From: Halobacteriales archaeon QS_4_69_34
GTDB taxonomy: Archaea > Halobacteriota > Halobacteria > Halobacteriales > Halococcaceae
NCBI GenBank assembly: GCA_003021045.1
Contig: PXRN01000018.1
Coordinates: 1-64,000, forward strand
Direction: 5' to 3'
DNA length: 64,000 bases
The notes under the pieces were generated by a model, which made no database searches, was not told where the DNA came from, and worked only from the letters and a program-made list of their open reading frames with translations. This document shows, piece after piece, positions 1 to 8,835 of the stretch; the stretch's first letter is position 1; every line of letters starts with the position of its first letter. The position numbers and the translations under genes were made by a program.

Positions 1-33
1 ATGGGAACATTTCGTCCGGGTGACGCAGCGGCG

Positions 34-618
34 TCACCCTTGCCCGCTACGCTTTCGCAGCGCCAGCTCTCCTGGCCAACAATCTCCTTCGCAAGAGCGG
101 GCGAAGAAGTTCCGCCGGGTGATGAGCAGCTTGCCGAGCCGACTCCCCAGCAGTCCGCCAAACGCCTTGAGATAGAGGTCCCGCTCGACGGGCCAGCAGA
201 AGGTGTTCATGACGACGAGCGAGTGGACGTTCCCGGGGTTCTCGACGGCGTAGCGGCAGCCGATCGGGCCGCCCCAGTCGTGGACGACGAGCGTGAGCTC
301 CGCCAGTCCGAGCTCCTCGATGAACTCCTCGACGACGTCGGCGTGTGCGGCGGGACGATAGGAGAAATCCCGGGGCTTCTCCGAGAGCCCGAATCCCAGG
401 TAGTCCGGCGCGATACACCGGTAGTCCTCCGAGAGCCCCCGGAGCAGATGGCGGTAGAGAAACGACCAGGTCGGGTTGCCGTGGAGCATCAGTACGGGCC
501 GGCCCTCGCCCTCGTCGACGTAGTGGAGCCGGCCGGCGTCGAGATCGGCGTGGTTCGAGTCGAAGGGATACTGCTCGGGGTCGATCCAGTCAGGCCGTGG
601 GGAATCGGAGGCAGCCAT
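34..618 (-). pseudogene. Haloalkane dehalogenase-like alpha/beta hydrolase, truncated at the C-terminus
   Basis: The readable product is 194 residues starting at ATG 618. It has the alpha/beta-hydrolase oxyanion segment HGNPTWSFLYR (about residues 46-56) and a nucleophile elbow VVHDWGG (about 111-117) with Asp114 in the nucleophile position, as in haloalkane dehalogenases. The family normally runs to about 300 residues, with a cap domain and a catalytic His near the end. Here similarity stops after RRNFFAR and a short unrelated tail leads to a stop. The gene is therefore truncated or frameshifted near position 85-95. The neighbouring MscS gene is also full of frameshifts, so poor sequence at this end of the window is as likely as true decay. 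Confidence 0.6.
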
Positions 619-719
619 CCTGTCCGGGATCGGGGCCCGCCGTCCTAACACTGTCGGCAGCCCCGCGTCCACGGCCGGCAGGTCCCCTCGGCGAGCCGCG
701 TTCGGCGACTCACAGCCGG

Positions 720-1687
720 TCAGTCGCCGGCTTCGACGGCGCGCGGGAAATCGTCGATGCCGACCGAGCCCGAGAGGGCGATCTGCGGGAACGTGATCTC
801 GATGCCGGCCTCGTCGAAGCGCTGCTTGACGTTCCGGACCGGACGAACTCCGAGCGCACGCGCAGGACCTTCGGGCGGGTGGGGTCGGCGATCCAGAACA
901 ACGCGACGAGCCCCACGGAGGAATCGGCGAGTAGCTCCTCCGCCATCTGGACCGTGGGCTCGGCGTGTCGAGGATCGCCGCGTGTGTACTGGCCTCCTCG
1001 GCGATGATGGCGGTCGCGCGCTCGATGTCGTCCTCGTAGCCGATGCCGAACGTGAAGGTGATCCACAGCCGATCTTTGGCCACCGGGTTCGTGATGACGC
1101 CGTCGGTGAGCACCGGGTTGGGGACGGTGAGCAGCTCGTTGTCGAAGGTGTGTACGCGGGTCACCCGCAACGAGCTGTCCTCGACGATGCCCGCGTAGCC
1201 GCCGTTCGGGCCGTCCCATTCGATCCAGTCGTCGACCCGGAAAGGGGCGGTCGGTGTAGACGAACACGCCCGCGACGAAGTTCTTGATCACGTCCTGGAG
1301 CGCGAAGCCGACCGCGAGCGTGGCGGCCGCGCGATCGTCGCCAGCGAGGTCAGCAGGTTGCCGTAGCCGGCCCGACCGAACGCGACCGCGAGCGCGACGA
1401 AGACCACGGCGACCTTCGTGAGCCGCACCAGCGGTCGCTTCGCGTGGGCGTCGACGCCGCGCGCGTCGAGCGGCCGGTTCGCCAGCGGCACGACCGTCGC
1501 CCGGCCGAGGGGAGAGCGCCACGAACAGGAGCACGAACGTGATCGCCGCCCCGACCGCCTCGGGATAGGGGACGCCGGCGTCGCGGAGGGACCGACCGAT
1601 CGGGCCGACCCGCTCGGGCCGTGTGATAGCTCCCAGACCGCCGTTGGTGGCGTTTTCCGCTCCGTCGCTCGCGTTCTGTGCCGCCAC
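720..1687 (-). pseudogene. MscS-type mechanosensitive channel with about five frameshifts
   Basis: Pieces in three minus-strand frames assemble into one MscS-family channel. The start is MAAQNASDGAENATNGG with a first membrane helix. A second membrane stretch (LTKVAVVFVALAVAF) lies in another frame. The pore/beta-domain junction LAVGFALQDVIKNFVAGVF returns to the first frame. The beta domain with DDWIEWDGPNGGYAG and VPNPVLTDGVITN is in the second frame again. The C-terminal domain ends at EAGD. Frame changes fall near 1500, 1330, 1243 (in an aaagggg run), 960 and 840. Conserved segments are otherwise well preserved, which favours sequencing indels over long-standing decay. MscS channels release solutes during hypo-osmotic shock. 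Channel identity is secure; functional status is not. Confidence 0.7.
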
Positions 1688-1717
1688 GAGCCCCCGGCGT
1701 CGACGGCACCAGTTCCA

Positions 1718-1963
1718 TCAGTGATAGGTCGCGGTGTGACCGCGCGTCTCGACCAGCTCCGCGCCCGCGAGCTCGGCGAGCCGTTCGGCGAGCTCGTCCG
1801 TGTTCGTTCCGCCCCGGGCCGCGCGAAGGAACTTCGCCTTCACGAGCTCGCGGCCCTCCAGTTGGGCCGCGAGCTCCTCGCTCACGGCCTCGACACCGCC
1901 CTTGCCGACCCGGACGGTGGCGTCGAGGTCGTGAGCTCGCTCCCTGAAGTCCGGATCGCTCAT
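1718..1963 (-). CDS. YhbY/CRM-domain RNA-binding protein
   Basis: This 81-residue protein begins MSDPDFRERAHDLDATVRVG. It matches the single CRM domain (YhbY family): an N-terminal helix, the conserved turn VRVGKGG, and the segment LVKAKFLRAARGGTN in place of the usual LIKVKVL plus helix. CRM domains bind structured RNA, and bacterial YhbY associates with pre-50S ribosomes; an equivalent archaeal role is inferred. It lies next to rnp4 on the same strand, about 55 bp apart, a grouping that suits RNA-processing proteins. The length is normal and no start alternative is better than ATG 1963. Confidence 0.85.
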   Translation of the reverse strand: MSDPDFRERAHDLDATVRVGKGGVEAVSEELAAQLEGRELVKAKFLRAARGGTNTDELAERLAELAGAELVETRGHTATYH

Positions 1964-2017
1964 GGGCGACCTCGCCGCCGGGACGATTTGACGCTTGTGA
2001 CTCGCGTGGCGTCCCGG

Positions 2018-2329
2018 CTACGAGCAGTCCTCGTCCGGCGAGTCGTAGGGATAGCGCGCCTGCGTCCCGCAGTCACAGGTCACGACGACGTGGCCGTCCC
2101 GGAGGCGCACACGGGCGGTCCGGCCGGGCCGGAGGTAGGCATCGCAGGCGTCGCAGGTGAACCGCTCGAACCGGCGGGGGAGCGCCACCCGGTTGCGCTC
2201 GCCGAGCCGGCGTGCCAGCCGGACGTACTTCCGCGCGCGGTCCTCGTGGCCGGCCGTGGCTGCCCTCCGGGCGAGGGCGTCCAGCCGCTCGATCCGCTCG
2301 CGCGCGATCCGCTCGTCGGAAGGGGTCAT
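2018..2329 (-). CDS. rnp4: Ribonuclease P protein component 4 (Rpr2/Rpp21 family)
   Basis: This 103-residue protein has an N-terminal helical part rich in Arg (ERIERLDALARRA, then YVRLARRLGERNRVALPRRF) and a zinc ribbon formed by FTCDACDAYLRPG and VTCDCGTQARYPY. That is the usual layout of archaeal Rpp21. With the other protein subunits it supports the RNase P RNA in removing 5' leaders from pre-tRNAs. The start at ATG 2329 gives the family length; the same frame stays open much further upstream, but that extension is low-complexity shadow sequence. It is probably transcribed with the YhbY-like gene downstream. Confidence 0.9.
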   Translation of the reverse strand: MTPSDERIARERIERLDALARRAATAGHEDRARKYVRLARRLGERNRVALPRRFERFTCDACDAYLRPGRTARVRLRDGHVVVTCDCGTQARYPYDSPDEDCS

Positions 2330-2488
2330 GAGTGAGGGCCGACGGGGGAATGAAGGGACGAACCGCCCGTGCGCCGTCGGCTTCTCCGAGCGGCCGTCGG
2401 AAAGGACTATCCATCGGTCGGCGTCGGAGAGCAGCCGGTGGCTCGAGGGACCGGCACGGTTATCGGCCGGCCTCGTGTGGCTCCCGGC

Positions 2489-3547
2489 GTGCGCGCGCTC
2501 AACTACCTCGAACTCGAAGGCCTCCTCGACCGGAGCGGGCTGGGGACCGCCGCCGCCCAGCAGCGCAGAGCGCTCGCCGGGGCCGGCGTCAAGGTCGACA
2601 CGTCGCCGTGGCGCGGCGGCGACCTCCGCTCGGGTGTCCGCTCGCTCGTGGCGGGTCGTAGCGCGTTCGCCCACTACGACCTCGCCCACTGCAACGCGCC
2701 CGGCCCGGGAACCCTCGCCGTGGTCCGCCACGCCCGCCGCGAGGGGATTCCGCTGGTCCTCCACGCCCACGTGACCGCCGAGGACTTCGCCGAGAGCTTC
2801 CGTGGCTCCGCCGCGGTCGCACCCGCTCTGGGCCGGTATCTCCGGTGGTTCTACTCGCGGGCCGACCTCGTACTCTGCCCGAGCGAGTACACGAAGGGCG
2901 TACTCGAATCCTACCCCGTCGACGCCCCCGTTCGACAGGTGACCAACGGCGTCGACCGCGACTCGCTGTCGGGCTTCGCGTCGCTGCGCGGGGCCTACCG
3001 CGAGCGCTACGGGCTCGACGGGTTCACCGTCTTCGCGGTCGGCAACGTCTTCGAGCGCAAAGGGCTGACGACGTTCTGTGAGCTCGCGCACAGTAGCGAG
3101 TACGAGTTCGCGTGGTTCGGCCCCTACGACACCGGACCGCTGGCCGCCCCGACGGTGACTCGCTGGGTCGAGCATCCCCCGGAGAACGTCACGTTCACGG
3201 GCTGGATCGACGACAAGCGCGGCGCGTACGCCGCCGGCGACGTCCTCTGCTTTCCCGCGAAAGTCGAGAACCAGGGCCTCGTCGTCCTCGAAGCGATGGC
3301 CTGCGGGAAGCCGGTCGTCCTCCGGTCGATTCCGGCCTTCGAGGAGTTCTACACCCACGGCGAGGACTGTCTGCTCTGTGAGACGCGAGGGGAGTTCGCC
3401 GAGGCGCTCGATCGGCTCGCGGGCGACCCCGCGCTCCGCGAACGCCTCGGCGCGAACGCCCGCGAGACGGCCGCCGAGCACAGCCTAGAGCGGGTGGGCG
3501 AGGAGCTTGCGGGCCACTACCGCGACCTGCTGGCCGCGGAGCGATAG
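2489..3547 (+). CDS. GT4-family glycosyltransferase
   Basis: The product is a 352-residue GT-B fold glycosyltransferase. The N-terminal acceptor domain starts VRALNYLELEG. The C-terminal donor domain contains the GT4 hallmarks VGNVFERKGLTTF and the EX7E-type segment VENQGLVVLEAMACGKPVV, which binds the nucleotide-sugar phosphate and ribose. The GTG at 2489 gives a natural start at the first Rossmann strand; the open frame upstream reads as shadow sequence. No membrane segment or signal peptide is visible. It should transfer a sugar from a nucleotide donor to a lipid, glycan or small acceptor. The acceptor cannot be read from the sequence, and the neighbours are housekeeping genes that do not help. 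Confidence 0.85.
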   Translation: MRALNYLELEGLLDRSGLGTAAAQQRRALAGAGVKVDTSPWRGGDLRSGVRSLVAGRSAFAHYDLAHCNAPGPGTLAVVRHARREGIPLVLHAHVTAEDFAESFRGSAAVAPALGRYLRWFYSRADLVLCPSEYTKGVLESYPVDAPVRQVTNGVDRDSLSGFASLRGAYRERYGLDGFTVFAVGNVFERKGLTTFCELAHSSEYEFAWFGPYDTGPLAAPTVTRWVEHPPENVTFTGWIDDKRGAYAAGDVLCFPAKVENQGLVVLEAMACGKPVVLRSIPAFEEFYTHGEDCLLCETRGEFAEALDRLAGDPALRERLGANARETAAEHSLERVGEELAGHYRDLLAAER

Positions 3548-3876
3548 CGCCGGACAGGAGTCTTTCGACGACCTCGTCGACCCGTGCCGCCGAACACGTT
3601 CCCGCCGGTTCTGTCCGGCACTGTGAGCGGACCTGAACGGGGAGTGGAGTGTGGTCGGCGACCGCGAGCGGCCGGCAGCCGGGAGTCGAGCGGTCGACGA
3701 GGGCAGGACGGCACGGTCGGCGCGGGGGGTGGCGCGGCTGTGCGCCGTCGCGTCGTCCGGTTCGACACTCGTGGCTCGCGGCCGTCCCACCCTGCCGGCG
3801 ACACGCCGCCGACACGTCCCTCCGATCGGGTTTTTCGACGGGAAACGGCTTTGTACCCGGCCGTCCCAGCCCGAGT
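3548..3876. other. Intergenic, no gene seen
   Basis: This stretch of about 330 bases lies between the glycosyltransferase and SDO1. The open frames in it have no recognisable protein character. A T5 run within GGGTTTTTCG (about 3829-3838) could act in termination or as a weak promoter element for SDO1; neither is certain. Confidence 0.4.
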
Positions 3877-4602
3877 ATGATATCGCTCGACGAGGCCGTG
3901 ACGGCCCGGCTGGAATCCCACGGCACGCGCTTCGAGGTGCTCGTCGATCCCGACGCGGCACTGGCCATCAAGCGCGGCGAGTTCGAGGGCGATCTGACTG
4001 ACGTGATCGCCGCCGAGGACGTCTTCGAGGACGCCTCCCGGGGAGATCGCCCGGCCGAATCCGACGTGAAGGACGTCTTCGACACGACCGATCCCCTCGA
4101 GATCATCCCCGAGGTGATCAGGCGCGGCGAGATCCAGATCACCGCCGAGCAGCGCCGCGAGATGCAGGAACGAAAGCGCCGCCAGCTGATCAACACCATC
4201 GCGCGCAACGCGGTCAACCCCCAGATGGACGGCGCGCCCCACCCGCCCGACCGGATCGAGTCCGCCCTAGAGGAGACGAAGTTCCGGGTCGACCCGATGG
4301 AGCGCGTCGAGACCCAGATCGACGACGCACTCGACGCGCTCCGCCCCGTGATCCCGATCCGGTTCGAGGAGGTAGCGATCGCCGTCCAGGTGCCCCCCGA
4401 GCACGCCGGCAGCGCACAGGCCAAGATCCGGGAGTTCGGCGACCTCGTGCGGGAGGAGTGGCAGAACGACGGCTCGTGGATCGGCGTCGTCGAGTTCCCG
4501 GCCGGGATGCAAAACGACTTCTACGAGCTCGTCAACGAGCAGTCGACCGGCACGGCCGAGACCCGCGTCGTCCGGGACGAGGACGACCTGAAGACGCGAT
4601 AG
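3877..4602 (+). CDS. Ribosome maturation factor SDO1/SBDS
   Basis: This 241-residue protein is full length for archaeal SBDS. Domain I holds TRFEVLVDPDAALAIKRGE. The helical domain II contains EVIRRGEIQITAEQRREM and RRQLINTIARNAVNPQ. The ferredoxin-like domain III follows (RPVIPIRFEEVAIAVQVPPE to the C-terminus). SBDS proteins work with an EF-2-like GTPase to release the anti-association factor aIF6 from new 60S/50S subunits. ATG 3877 directly precedes the conserved N-terminus. In many archaea SDO1 neighbours exosome or proteasome genes; here it stands alone between a glycosyltransferase and hflX. Confidence 0.93.
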   Translation: MISLDEAVTARLESHGTRFEVLVDPDAALAIKRGEFEGDLTDVIAAEDVFEDASRGDRPAESDVKDVFDTTDPLEIIPEVIRRGEIQITAEQRREMQERKRRQLINTIARNAVNPQMDGAPHPPDRIESALEETKFRVDPMERVETQIDDALDALRPVIPIRFEEVAIAVQVPPEHAGSAQAKIREFGDLVREEWQNDGSWIGVVEFPAGMQNDFYELVNEQSTGTAETRVVRDEDDLKTR

Positions 4603-4780
4603 GCCGGGGCGCGCTCGACGGGGAGAGACGTGTTGTGGACGTCCGGGGCCGATCGGTGGAGGCGAGCGAGGGGCAGGGGAGAGACGACGACAGCGTTCGA
4701 GGTCGCGTGGTTCGGCCCGACGACGCCGGACCGACGTCGTCCCGTCCACAGCACGGACCCGGAATTGAATACGCTCCCGA

Positions 4781-4818
4781 CCCAACGGGTACGCGAGTTC
4801 CCGGCCCAACGGGTACGC
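4781..4818. repeat. Two direct copies of CCCAACGGGTACGC upstream of hflX
   Basis: The exact 14-base word CCCAACGGGTACGC occurs at 4781-4794 and again at 4805-4818, 24 bp apart, ending about 28 bp before the hflX start. The core AACGGGT is not palindromic. The position suits a binding site or a small tandem duplication in the hflX promoter region; function is unknown. Confidence 0.7.
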
Positions 4819-4846
4819 ACAGCCCACTGCACACAGCCACACGAAC

Positions 4847-6145
4847 ATGAAGGTCATCATCGCAAAGCGGGTCGACGCGGGCACCGCCGACACCGAGGAG
4901 ATCGCCGCGCTCGCCGAGGCGGCCGGCCACGAGATCGTCGGCGAGCTCACCCAGACACGCACCGAGGACGCCGCGCTCCACCTCGGCGAGGGGAAGGTCG
5001 CGGAGCTCGCCCGGCTGGTCGCCGAGACCGGCGCGGAGGGCGTCGTCTTCGACAACCAGCTCGGGCCCTACCAGACGTACAACCTCGGGCGGCGGCTACC
5101 CGACGGCGTGGTGGTGACCGACCGGTTCCGGCTCATCCTCGACATCTTCGGCCAGCGCGCGAGCACCCGGAAGGCCCAGCTACAGGTCGAACTGGCCGAG
5201 CTCCGCTACGAGCTGCCCCGAGCGGAGACGAAAGCCAGCCTCGCCCAGCGCGAGGAGCGCCCCGGGTTCATGGGGCTGGGCGAGTACGATGAGAGCCGCG
5301 AACAGGACATCGAGGCCCAGATCAGCCAGATCACCGAGGAGCTGGCGGGGATCGAGGAGACCGAAGAGCACAGGAGACAGCAGCGCCGCGAGTCGGGCTT
5401 CGACCTCGTAGCGCTGGCGGGCTACACCAACGCCGGCAAGTCCACGCTCCTGCGGCGGCTCGCCGCCGATCTGGACGTCGACGAGAACGAGGGCCGCCAC
5501 CCCGACCTCGAACGCACCGCCGAGTCCGAGAACCGCCTGTTCACCACGCTCGGGACGACCACCCGCCGGGCGGCCACCGAGCGCCCGGTGTTAGTGACCG
5601 ACACGGTCGGGTTCGTTTCGAACCTCCCCCACTGGCTGGTCGAGTCGTTCAAGTCGACGCTGGATTCGGTCTACCTCGCCGACCTCGTCCTCTTGATCGT
5701 GGACGCGAGCGAGCCCGTCGAGGCGATGCGCGAGAAGCTCGTCACGAGCCACGACACCCTCTACGAACGCAACGAGGCTCCCATCGTCACCGTCCTGAAC
5801 AAGGCCGACCGCGTGGACGACGCCGAGCTCGACGAGAAGCGGGCGGCGCTCTCGGCGCTCGCGCCCGATCCCGTGGCCGTGAGCGCCGCCGAGGGAACGG
5901 GTCTGGAGGAGCTGTTCGATCGGATCGAGGCCGCGCTCCCCGACTACGAGCGCGAGCGCCTCGTGTTGCCGATGGCCGAGGGGACGATGGGGCTCGTCTC
6001 GTGGATCCACGATCACGCCCGCGTCGAGGACGTCTCCTACGGCGAGAGCGGCGAGCAGGTCACGGTGGCGTTCGCGGCCCGTCCGTCGGTCGTCGAGCGC
6101 TCGCGTGCGAGGGCGAGCGAGCTCCCGGTCCCCGCCGGATCGTAA
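4847..6145 (+). CDS. hflX: HflX-type ribosome-associated GTPase
   Basis: The protein has 432 residues. The N-terminal HflX domain (about 1-180) includes GEGKVAEL and the conserved VVVTDRFRLILDIFGQRAST, followed by a charged coiled-coil linker. The G domain carries G1 GYTNAGKST (about 192-200), a TTLGTTTRRA switch region, G3 DTVGFVSNLP and G4 NKAD. HflX binds the large ribosomal subunit and splits stalled ribosomes after stress in bacteria; archaeal HflX is a close structural relative. An acidic insertion (about 208-225, DVDENEGRHPDLE) sits just after the P-loop and is typical of haloarchaeal lengthening. A 14-bp direct repeat lies just upstream. Confidence 0.93.
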   Translation: MKVIIAKRVDAGTADTEEIAALAEAAGHEIVGELTQTRTEDAALHLGEGKVAELARLVAETGAEGVVFDNQLGPYQTYNLGRRLPDGVVVTDRFRLILDIFGQRASTRKAQLQVELAELRYELPRAETKASLAQREERPGFMGLGEYDESREQDIEAQISQITEELAGIEETEEHRRQQRRESGFDLVALAGYTNAGKSTLLRRLAADLDVDENEGRHPDLERTAESENRLFTTLGTTTRRAATERPVLVTDTVGFVSNLPHWLVESFKSTLDSVYLADLVLLIVDASEPVEAMREKLVTSHDTLYERNEAPIVTVLNKADRVDDAELDEKRAALSALAPDPVAVSAAEGTGLEELFDRIEAALPDYERERLVLPMAEGTMGLVSWIHDHARVEDVSYGESGEQVTVAFAARPSVVERSRARASELPVPAGS

Positions 6146-6309
6146 CCGCGACCGTAGCCGAACCGATCGCGGCGGGCACTCCTGTCGATCCACCCACATT
6201 CCGGACCGCCGACCGGATCGGCGACGTCTATTCTCACTCCGTCGCGATTCCGGGTTCGCGGGCTCGGGAGGCGAACCCGGCGACGAGCGCCGGAGCGCCG
6301 CCCGCACCG

Positions 6310-6870
6310 TCAGTGCTCGCCCTTGCGCTTCTCGATCACCCGAACGTCCTCGATGGCGGTCTCGGGATACTGGCCCTCGGCGTCTTTCTCCGCGGCCTTG
6401 ACCATGTCCCAGACGACGCCCAGTCCGGTGGTCACCCCCTGGAGCGCCTCCATCTCACAGCCGGTCTTGCCGACCGTCTCGACGACGACCTCCAGTGCGA
6501 TCCCCCCCTCGCCGAGCGCGAAGTCGGTCTCGACGTTCGTGATCGGAATTGCGTGGCACAGCGGGATCGTCTCCCAGGTATGCTTGACGGCCCCCACCGC
6601 GCCGACCCGCGCGGTGGCGAGCACGTCGCCCTTCTCGATTTCCTCGGTGCGGACCGCATCGACCGTCGACTCCTGGAGTACGATCTCGCCGCGGGCGACC
6701 GCCCGCCGGGCGCTGTCGGGCTTGCCGCCGACGTCGACCATCTGTGCGTCGCCCGACGCGGTGGTGTGGGTCAGTTCGCCGGTCGTCCCGCGGGCTTGGT
6801 CGGCTTCGTCCGTCTCGCCGGCCTCGCCCCCGCCACCGTCGGGGAGGGCCGTCTCCGGACTCTCACCCAT
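6310..6870 (-). CDS. moaC: Cyclic pyranopterin monophosphate synthase MoaC
   Basis: The product has 186 residues, with an N-terminal extension of roughly 28 acidic and Gly-rich residues before the MoaC core (LTHTTASGDAQMVDVGGKP). Core motifs include KHTWETIPLCHAIPI and GKTGCEMEALQGVT with the Lys, His and Glu residues used in catalysis. MoaC works with the radical-SAM enzyme MoaA to turn GTP into cPMP, the first step of molybdopterin synthesis. Its start overlaps the end of nnr by 8 bp, so both are probably on one transcript. A molybdenum hydroxylase locus at 30-41 kb is a likely cofactor consumer. Confidence 0.95.
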   Translation of the reverse strand: MGESPETALPDGGGGEAGETDEADQARGTTGELTHTTASGDAQMVDVGGKPDSARRAVARGEIVLQESTVDAVRTEEIEKGDVLATARVGAVGAVKHTWETIPLCHAIPITNVETDFALGEGGIALEVVVETVGKTGCEMEALQGVTTGLGVVWDMVKAAEKDAEGQYPETAIEDVRVIEKRKGEH

Positions 6871-8320
6871 CGCCGTCCCTCCAGATCGCCTCGGGGAGCG
6901 CGTCGAGCAGGTCCGAGGCGAGCAGCCCGTCGCCGCGCTCCGCGCCGACGAGTTCGGCGGCCCGGCCGTTGGCGTAGGGAGCCATCGTGGCCGCGTCGAG
7001 CGGGTCGTGGCTGGCGAGGAAGGCCGCGACGATCCCGGCGAGCGTGTCGCCGGTCCCGCCGACGGTCATCCCTGACGTACCTGCCCGGGAGACCCGCGTG
7101 GTCTCGCCGTCGGTCGCCACGTCCTCGTTCGCTTTCGCCAGCACGACGTGGCCCAGCTCGGCGGCGAAGGCCTCGATCTCCTCGCTCGCCGCCCGGAGGT
7201 CGTCGACGTCCGGGCCGCCCATCGCCGCGAGCTCGTGACGATTCGGGGTGCAGACCAGCGTCGCCCCGGTCTCGACCTCGGGGACGGCCGAGAGCGCGTC
7301 GGCGTCGACGACGGCCCGACCCTCGAACGCCGCGAGGAACTCCCGAACCGCGTCCTCGGTCGCCTCGGCGCTGCCGAGCCCCGGTCCGAGCACCACGACG
7401 TCGTCGTAGTCGGTGGCGGTCTCGACGAGGCCGTCGACCTGTGCGGGCGTGAGGTGGGCGGCCTCGTAGGGCTGGACGATGAGGTCCTGGGCGTAGCCCG
7501 CGATCGGCCCGAAGACGCGTTCGGGAACAGACACGAACGCGAGGTCCGCGCCCGCCCGGAGCGCTCCCCGTGCGGCGAGTGCCGGCGCGCCGGTGTAGGG
7601 GCCGCCGCCGACGACGAGCACCCGCCCGGCGTCGCCCTTCTCGCTGTGGGGATCGCGCCGGACCGACAGCAGATCCCCGGGCCCGGCGAGGCGCTCGGCC
7701 GCCCGTGGGATGCCGATGTCGGCCACGGTGACGTCGGCGTCGAGCGCGTCGAGCCCCGGCTTCGCGTCGTGGAAGGTGACGACGTGGTCGGCGACGACCG
7801 CGCTCTCGGGAGCGTCGCCCGTGTCGGCGTCCACGCCCGAGGGGACGTCGACCGAGACCACGGTCGCGTCGCTCGCGTCGATGGCCCGCGCGGCGCTGGC
7901 CTCGGGTTCGCGGAGCGCACCCGCGATGCCCGTGCCGAGCATGGCGTCGACCACGACGTCCGGGGTCGCCCCGCCCGGCCCCGCGAGGTCGAGCGCGCGC
8001 GAGTCCCCGACCTCGTGGGCGTCGTACTCGCCCTGCTGGAGCGCTGCCCAGTTCTCGCGGGCGATCTCGGTGCCGATGCTCTCGGCGCGGCCGAGCAGCA
8101 GGACCCGGGGTTCGTAGGCGTCGAGAAAGCGTGCCGCGGCGAACGCGTCGCCGCCGTTGTTGCCCCGGCCGGCGACGATCGTCACCCGGTCGTCGGGGTC
8201 GGCGACCTCCCCCACCGCGCGGGCGACGGCGTTGCCGCTGGACTCCATCAGCTGCTTTCGGGGGACGCCGAGCGCGGCGGCGTTGCGATCGACGGCGGCC
8301 ATCCGCTCCGTCGTGATCAT
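6863..8320 (-). CDS. nnr: Bifunctional NAD(P)H-hydrate repair enzyme (epimerase and dehydratase)
   Basis: The product is 485 residues with two domains. The N-terminal YjeF_N epimerase domain (about 1-215) has VAGRGNNGGDAFAAAR and AMLGTGIAGALREP. The C-terminal ribokinase-like dehydratase domain (about 220-480) has VVVLGPGLGS, CTPNRHELAAM and the nucleotide-binding GMTVGGTGDTLAG. It repairs NADHX/NADPHX by epimerising the hydrates and dehydrating the S-form, with ADP as the usual cosubstrate in prokaryotes. A TATA-like box at 8344-8350 sits about 27 bp before ATG 8320, implying a leaderless mRNA. moaC follows with an 8-bp overlap. Confidence 0.93.
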   Translation of the reverse strand: MITTERMAAVDRNAAALGVPRKQLMESSGNAVARAVGEVADPDDRVTIVAGRGNNGGDAFAAARFLDAYEPRVLLLGRAESIGTEIARENWAALQQGEYDAHEVGDSRALDLAGPGGATPDVVVDAMLGTGIAGALREPEASAARAIDASDATVVSVDVPSGVDADTGDAPESAVVADHVVTFHDAKPGLDALDADVTVADIGIPRAAERLAGPGDLLSVRRDPHSEKGDAGRVLVVGGGPYTGAPALAARGALRAGADLAFVSVPERVFGPIAGYAQDLIVQPYEAAHLTPAQVDGLVETATDYDDVVVLGPGLGSAEATEDAVREFLAAFEGRAVVDADALSAVPEVETGATLVCTPNRHELAAMGGPDVDDLRAASEEIEAFAAELGHVVLAKANEDVATDGETTRVSRAGTSGMTVGGTGDTLAGIVAAFLASHDPLDAATMAPYANGRAAELVGAERGDGLLASDLLDALPEAIWRDGDG

Positions 8321-8343
8321 GGCCGCTTCTCGGCCGCCGGCCG

Positions 8344-8350
8344 ATTAAGC
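8344..8350 (-). promoter_or_regulatory. TATA-like box for nnr-moaC
   Basis: The minus strand reads GCTTAAT here, centred about 27 bp before the nnr ATG at 8320. That spacing places transcription initiation at the start codon, the common haloarchaeal leaderless arrangement. Confidence 0.5.
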
Positions 8351-8389
8351 GTGGGGCTTTCGCGGGTGTCGTCGAGCGCGGCGTCCGGG

Positions 8390-8668
8390 CTACCGCCGTA
8401 CCGTAAAGCCCGACTCGCCCTCGGGGTCGCCGTACTCGGCGTCGACGCTCTCGACGTCCGCGGCCGGACTGCCGGTGTGAGTCCATTCGATCATCTCCTC
8501 GACGGCGCTCTCCTCGCCCTCGAAGACCGCCTCGACGCGGCCGTCCGCCAGATTGCGGACCCAGCCGTCGACGCCGCGCTCGCGGGCCGCGTCGCGCGTG
8601 CTCGCGCGGTAGGAGACCCCTTGGACCCTGCCCGAGACGAGGACGTGTGCGCGGGTGCGCCCGGTCAT
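8390..8668 (-). CDS. Acylphosphatase
   Basis: This 92-residue protein has the full acylphosphatase fold and motifs: VSGRVQGVSYRAST, where Arg21 binds the phosphate, and GWVRNLADGRVEAVFEGEE, where Asn39 is the catalytic water-positioning residue. The C-terminus GFTVRR matches the usual aromatic-then-basic ending. The enzyme hydrolyses acyl phosphates such as acetyl or carbamoyl phosphate. The start at ATG 8668 gives exactly the family length; the long open frame upstream is a shadow of the opposite-strand gene. Confidence 0.93.
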   Translation of the reverse strand: MTGRTRAHVLVSGRVQGVSYRASTRDAARERGVDGWVRNLADGRVEAVFEGEESAVEEMIEWTHTGSPAADVESVDAEYGDPEGESGFTVRR

Positions 8669-8835
8669 GCGCGCCGGTTCGCCCGCCGGCCTGAAAAGCC
8701 CGCCGCGTGGACCCGGCGCGAGACGGGCTCCGGGTCCGGTCGGCGGTCCGCCGGCCGATGGCGGGACTCGACGGCGCTCGCGACAGCGGACGACGAAAGC
8801 GGACGAGCCATATGCAGCGACCGCGTGGCGGTGAC

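Noticed and set aside
1-648. Long plus-strand open frame from the first base
   Set aside because: It is antisense to the hydrolase and has the Val/Arg/Glu-rich composition of a GC-codon shadow.
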